Assembly: GCA_031367325.1 (NCBI GenBank)
Contig: JANLPQ010000002.1
Coordinates: 1-34,473 of the forward strand
Length of the DNA: 34,473 nucleotides
Source: JAAFIP01 sp031367325
Lineage (GTDB): Bacteria; Pseudomonadota; Gammaproteobacteria; Burkholderiales; Burkholderiaceae_C
Direction: 5' to 3'
Shown: piece by piece, positions 31,316 through 34,473 of the stretch
Layout: every line of letters starts with the position of its first letter
Numbering within the stretch: the stretch's first letter is position 1
Notes under the pieces: generated by a model
Told to the model about the DNA's origin: nothing
What the model saw: the letters and a program-made list of their open reading frames with translations, nothing else
Databases searched by the model: none
Made by a program: the position numbers and the translations under genes

Positions 31316-32113
31316 TTAAGAGGCGCAGCGCGATTGGGCTGTGGCCAGCACTTTGCCCTGCGCATCTTGCACCCAGCCCATTACCCGCAGACGGTCGGGG
31401 TTGACGCCTTGGGGCAGGCTCATAGAGCGTGACTCAAATAACAGCTTAAAACCGTCTTGCGGCGGCTTTAGCAACTGTGCCCGCAAATCCCAAGGCGTGA
31501 TGAGCACATTACGCACCAAATTGCGCTCTGTATTGCTGCCCTCAGCCCCAGCAGGCAAGGTTTCGATCAACACCAAATAGGCCTGTACTTGGGTGTTGTA
31601 GCCCAGTTCTGTCTGCTTAATAGGCGCCGTGGCCCACGACCGTAGGGCAACGCTAGGTTTAAACTCAATCGATGTGCCTAAATAGCCGTTGACAGGCAGG
31701 CCGTGGGCAACGCGCACAGTGCTGTCAGCTGCTTTGAAGCCGCGGCAGGCCGATTGACCGCTTGGCAGTACGCTACTGGTTTGCATATCTTGCTTGCTGG
31801 CTGTCCATGCAAGGCCTAGGCTGGCCAAACGTGCGCTAGCGTCCAATGTGGCAGCGGTAGCCAGCGCCGCTTCGTCGCCTTGCGTGCTGGGCACAATCCA
31901 GTCCAAGCTGGCCTGGCCCTTAGCGTTGGCTGGCAAGGTTGATTTGGCCCAGCAGGTGGCGCAATCAGCGCTGATAAAACGCTCCAAAATAGCAGCAGGT
32001 GCCGGTTGCTTATCGCTAGAGCAAGACGACTGTGCCTGCGCCGCAGTGCCAGCCCAGAGCGCGGCTAGCAACGCTACGGTACAAAAATAACTGCGCGAAA
32101 AAGTGGTTTTCAT
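31316..32113 (-). CDS. Secreted protein of unknown function with a CATC motif
   Basis: A 265-residue protein with a Sec signal peptide: positive start, hydrophobic core, and a probable cut after AAQA at about residue 27. The mature protein starts with a Cys-containing SSCSSD segment, then ERFISADCATCW at about 44-55. That C-x2-C in an F-I-S-A-D-C context recalls the thioredoxin-like DUF1223 group, whose redox motif sits in a similar place, but the rest was not matched. Two further cysteines, SACRGF near 143 and RCAS at the very end, could form a disulfide. Its start lies only 23 bases from the divergent helicase start. Function unknown; a periplasmic redox or structural role is a guess. Confidence 0.75.
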   Translation of the reverse strand: MKTTFSRSYFCTVALLAALWAGTAAQAQSSCSSDKQPAPAAILERFISADCATCWAKSTLPANAKGQASLDWIVPSTQGDEAALATAATLDASARLASLGLAWTASKQDMQTSSVLPSGQSACRGFKAADSTVRVAHGLPVNGYLGTSIEFKPSVALRSWATAPIKQTELGYNTQVQAYLVLIETLPAGAEGSNTERNLVRNVLITPWDLRAQLLKPPQDGFKLLFESRSMSLPQGVNPDRLRVMGWVQDAQGKVLATAQSRCAS

Positions 32114-32136
32114 CGTCTTGGCTTCACAATCTGTTC

Positions 32137-34473
32137 ATGTCTCTTGAAGTATCACCCAATCCTATCTCAGTCGCGCACTCCCCTGCAAACTTACAGTCAC
32201 CCTTGCTGCACAATTTAAATGCAGAGCAACTGGCGGCAGTGACTTTGCCTGAAACCCATGCACTCATTTTGGCAGGTGCAGGTTCTGGCAAAACACGGGT
32301 GCTGACCACCCGCATCGCTTGGTTGCTGCAAAACGGCTATGTCTCACCCGGCGGCTTAATGGCCGTGACCTTTACCAACAAAGCCGCCAAAGAGATGCTG
32401 CTGCGCCTAGGCGCAATGTTGCCAGTGAACGTGCGCGGTATGTGGATAGGCACTTTTCACGGGCTGTGCAACCGGTTTTTGCGGGCCCACTACAAAATTG
32501 CCGGGTTGCCACAGTCGTTTCAAATTTTAGACACGCAAGACCAGCTCTCAGCGATCAAGCGTTTATGCAAGCAGTTCAACGTTGATGAAGAGCGCTACCC
32601 GCCCAAGCAGGTGATGTATTTCATCAGCGGTGCCAAAGAAGAAGGCGAGCGGCCTAAAGACATTGTGGTGCGCGATGCCGAAACGCGGCAAAAAGTAGAA
32701 CTCTACGAGCTGTACCAAGCCCAGTGCGACCGCGAGGGGGTGGTCGACTTTGGCGAACTGATTTTGCGCAGTTACGAACTGCTGCGCGACAACGCCCCCG
32801 TGCGTGAGCATTACAACCGCCGGTTTCGTCACATACTGATTGACGAGTTTCAAGACACCAACAAGCTGCAGTATGCTTGGATTAAGATGTTTTCTGGCCA
32901 CAATGCCCTAGATACCTGCTCAAGCAGCTCTCAAAATCATAGTAAATCATCCGTTTTTGCAGTGGGTGACGATGACCAAAGCATCTACGCCTTTCGCGGT
33001 GCGCGGGTAGGCAATATGGCCGATTTTGTACGCGAGTACAACGTGCAAAACCAAATCAAGCTGGAAGAAAACTACCGCAGCTACAGCAATATTTTGGACA
33101 GCGCTAATCAGCTGATCAGCCACAACACCAAACGCTTGGGCAAAAACCTGCGTACCAGCCAAGGCGCTGGCGAACCGGTGCGCGTGATGGAAAACCCCAG
33201 CGACTTTGCCGAGGCGCAGTGGCTGGTAGAAGAGGTAAAAAATCTGCAACGCGACCAGGGCACCGAACAAGGCCTAAGCCGCAAAGAAATTGCCGTGTTG
33301 TACCGCAGCAATGCGCAAAGCCGGGTGATCGAGACGGCGCTGTTCAATGCGGGCGTACCGTACCGTGTATACGGCGGACTACGATTTTTTGAACGGGCAG
33401 AGATCAAAAACGCACTGGCGTACTTGCGTATTTTGGACAACCCGCACGACGACACCAGCTTTAGCCGGGTGGTCAACTTTCCGCCGCGCGGCATTGGTGC
33501 GCGCAGTATTGAGCAGTTGCAAGACGCTGCGCGCGCTGCTGGCTGCTCGCTGCACGACGCGGTGAGTGTGGTGACTGGCAAGGCAGGCGCTAACATTGGC
33601 GCTTTTGTAGCCAAAATGGATGTGCTGCGCGAGCAGACGCAGGGGCTGTCGTTGCGGGAGATTATCGAGCTGGTGTTAGACCACAGTGGCTTGATCGAAC
33701 ACTACAAAAACGATAAAGAAGGCGCAGACCGGGTTGAAAACTTGGAAGAACTGGTCAGCGCAGCAGAAAGCTTTGTCACCCAAGAAGGTTTTGGCCGGGA
33801 CGCGGTGGCGCTGCCAGTAGACGAGGTGGCTAACTCACCATTTTTGGCACCCATGGCCAGCGAGATGCTGACGCAAAGCCCAGCAAGCCAAGGCTTAACA
33901 GGTGACACAGGCGCTGGACAAAGCGACTCCGTGCTGGATACGAATGCCGACATCGTCAACCAAGACACGGGTGAAACCATGTCACCGCTGGCAGCTTTTT
34001 TAACCCATGCTGCACTGGAGTCGGGCGACAACCAAGCCAAGGCGGGCCAAGACGCCGTGCAAATGATGACCGTGCACAGCTCCAAAGGATTGGAGTTTGA
34101 CGCCGTATTTATCACTGGGCTGGAAGAGGGCTTGTTCCCCCACGAAAATTCAATGAACGACTATGACGGCCTGGAAGAAGAACGCCGTTTAATGTACGTG
34201 GCCATTACCCGTGCCCGCAAGCGCCTGTACCTTAGCCTGTCGCAAACCCGCATGTTGCACGGCCAAACGCGCTACAACATCAAAAGCCGGTTTTTAGATG
34301 AACTGCCCGAAGACGCCTTAAAGTGGATTACACCTAAAAATGCAGGCTTTGGCTCAGGCTTTAACACGGCAGGCGGCTTTGGCAGTGGCTACGGCCAGCA
34401 TGGCCGCAGCCATAATTATGCTACACAATCAGGAGCTGGTCGAGCAGACTACACGGGCGCTAGCGGCACATTT
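32137..34473 (+). CDS. uvrD: UvrD/Rep-family DNA helicase (3' partial)
   Basis: The frame is open for 779 codons to the window edge, so the C-terminus is missing or nearly so. It is a superfamily 1A 3'-5' DNA helicase, probably UvrD (helicase II) of excision and mismatch repair. Motifs in order: GAGSGKT (47-53), IGTFHGLCNRF, LIDEFQDTN (motif II), VGDDDQSIYAFRGA (motif III), VNFPPRGIG in domain 2B, TVHSSKGLEFD (motif V), and EEERRLMYVAITRARKRL (motif VI). Residues about 255-272, between motifs II and III, are an extra Ser-rich segment encoded by a dispersed-repeat copy. The C-terminal visible part is Gly-rich (NAGFGSGFNTAGG). The ATG at 32137 lacks a ribosome site, and only 23 bases separate it from the divergent gene. 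Confidence 0.93.
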   Translation, partial: MSLEVSPNPISVAHSPANLQSPLLHNLNAEQLAAVTLPETHALILAGAGSGKTRVLTTRIAWLLQNGYVSPGGLMAVTFTNKAAKEMLLRLGAMLPVNVRGMWIGTFHGLCNRFLRAHYKIAGLPQSFQILDTQDQLSAIKRLCKQFNVDEERYPPKQVMYFISGAKEEGERPKDIVVRDAETRQKVELYELYQAQCDREGVVDFGELILRSYELLRDNAPVREHYNRRFRHILIDEFQDTNKLQYAWIKMFSGHNALDTCSSSSQNHSKSSVFAVGDDDQSIYAFRGARVGNMADFVREYNVQNQIKLEENYRSYSNILDSANQLISHNTKRLGKNLRTSQGAGEPVRVMENPSDFAEAQWLVEEVKNLQRDQGTEQGLSRKEIAVLYRSNAQSRVIETALFNAGVPYRVYGGLRFFERAEIKNALAYLRILDNPHDDTSFSRVVNFPPRGIGARSIEQLQDAARAAGCSLHDAVSVVTGKAGANIGAFVAKMDVLREQTQGLSLREIIELVLDHSGLIEHYKNDKEGADRVENLEELVSAAESFVTQEGFGRDAVALPVDEVANSPFLAPMASEMLTQSPASQGLTGDTGAGQSDSVLDTNADIVNQDTGETMSPLAAFLTHAALESGDNQAKAGQDAVQMMTVHSSKGLEFDAVFITGLEEGLFPHENSMNDYDGLEEERRLMYVAITRARKRLYLSLSQTRMLHGQTRYNIKSRFLDELPEDALKWITPKNAGFGSGFNTAGGFGSGYGQHGRSHNYATQSGAGRADYTGASGTF
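32906..32943 (-). repeat. Dispersed repeat (copy D) lying in frame within the helicase gene
   Basis: Read on the minus strand this is CTATGATTTTGAG followed by AGCTGCTTGAGCAGG and a shortened right end. The core is identical to the intergenic copies. It is translated in the helicase frame as part of a Ser-rich insert with no counterpart expected between motifs II and III. Confidence 0.75.

Noticed and set aside
1..34473. CRISPR arrays, tRNA or rRNA genes, prophage or insertion-sequence genes
   Set aside because: No regularly spaced repeats, no cloverleaf-type sequences and no transposase or integrase-like protein were seen.

Overview
The window looks like chromosome of a betaproteobacterium of the Burkholderiales, most likely family Comamonadaceae. 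The reasons are the protein flavour of every recognisable gene, the glmM / pst-pho / ppk-ppx neighbourhood, and a short dispersed repeat (core ATAGCTGCTTGAGCAGG) of a kind I associate with that family. No tRNA, rRNA, CRISPR array, transposase or phage gene was seen. Gene density is high and no gap exceeds 300 bases.

Layout. 1-1388: the 3' end of glmM, an AT-rich orphan gene, and a SlyD-type prolyl isomerase. 1508-4189: a tightly overlapping trio of lipid-kinase-like protein, metallophosphoesterase and PAP2 phosphatase. 4186-8621 (minus): an arsenic operon, arsR-arsC-aqpS-arsH, followed by an ABC exporter. It has an aquaglyceroporin in place of an ArsB/Acr3 pump. 8774-9529: a class II aldolase-family protein.

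9801-27550 is a large phosphate-starvation island: the Tat-exported alkaline phosphatase phoX; a translationally coupled trio (OlsB-type GNAT acyltransferase, PlcP/LpxH-type metallophosphoesterase, GT4 glycosyltransferase); ppk and sixA; then on the minus strand a FAS1 lipoprotein, an orphan periplasmic binding protein and ppx; then pstS-pstC-pstA-pstB-phoU-phoB-phoR. Pho-box-like sites are visible before phoX and pstS, in reverse orientation before the FAS1 gene, and weakly before ppk. The likely logic is phosphate scavenging (PhoX, Pst), polyphosphate storage and release (Ppk, Ppx) and, by inference, replacement of phospholipids by phosphorus-free lipids (the trio), all under PhoBR/PhoU.

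27547-34473: a MATE transporter and a GT-C-like membrane protein (minus), ribosomal protein L31 type B (minus), a secreted protein of unknown function (minus), and a UvrD-family helicase that runs off the right edge.

The most unusual observations are: (i) copies of the dispersed repeat read in frame inside protein genes, clearest in aqpS (residues about 88-110) and also in the helicase (about 255-272); (ii) the acyltransferase/phospholipase/glycosyltransferase trio inside a Pho island, a candidate lipid-remodelling module; (iii) divergent Pho boxes that seem to bring a FAS1 lipoprotein and an orphan Tat-type binding protein into the Pho regulon; (iv) an arsR promoter whose -10 lies inside a perfect operator and only six bases from the start codon, predicting a leaderless message.
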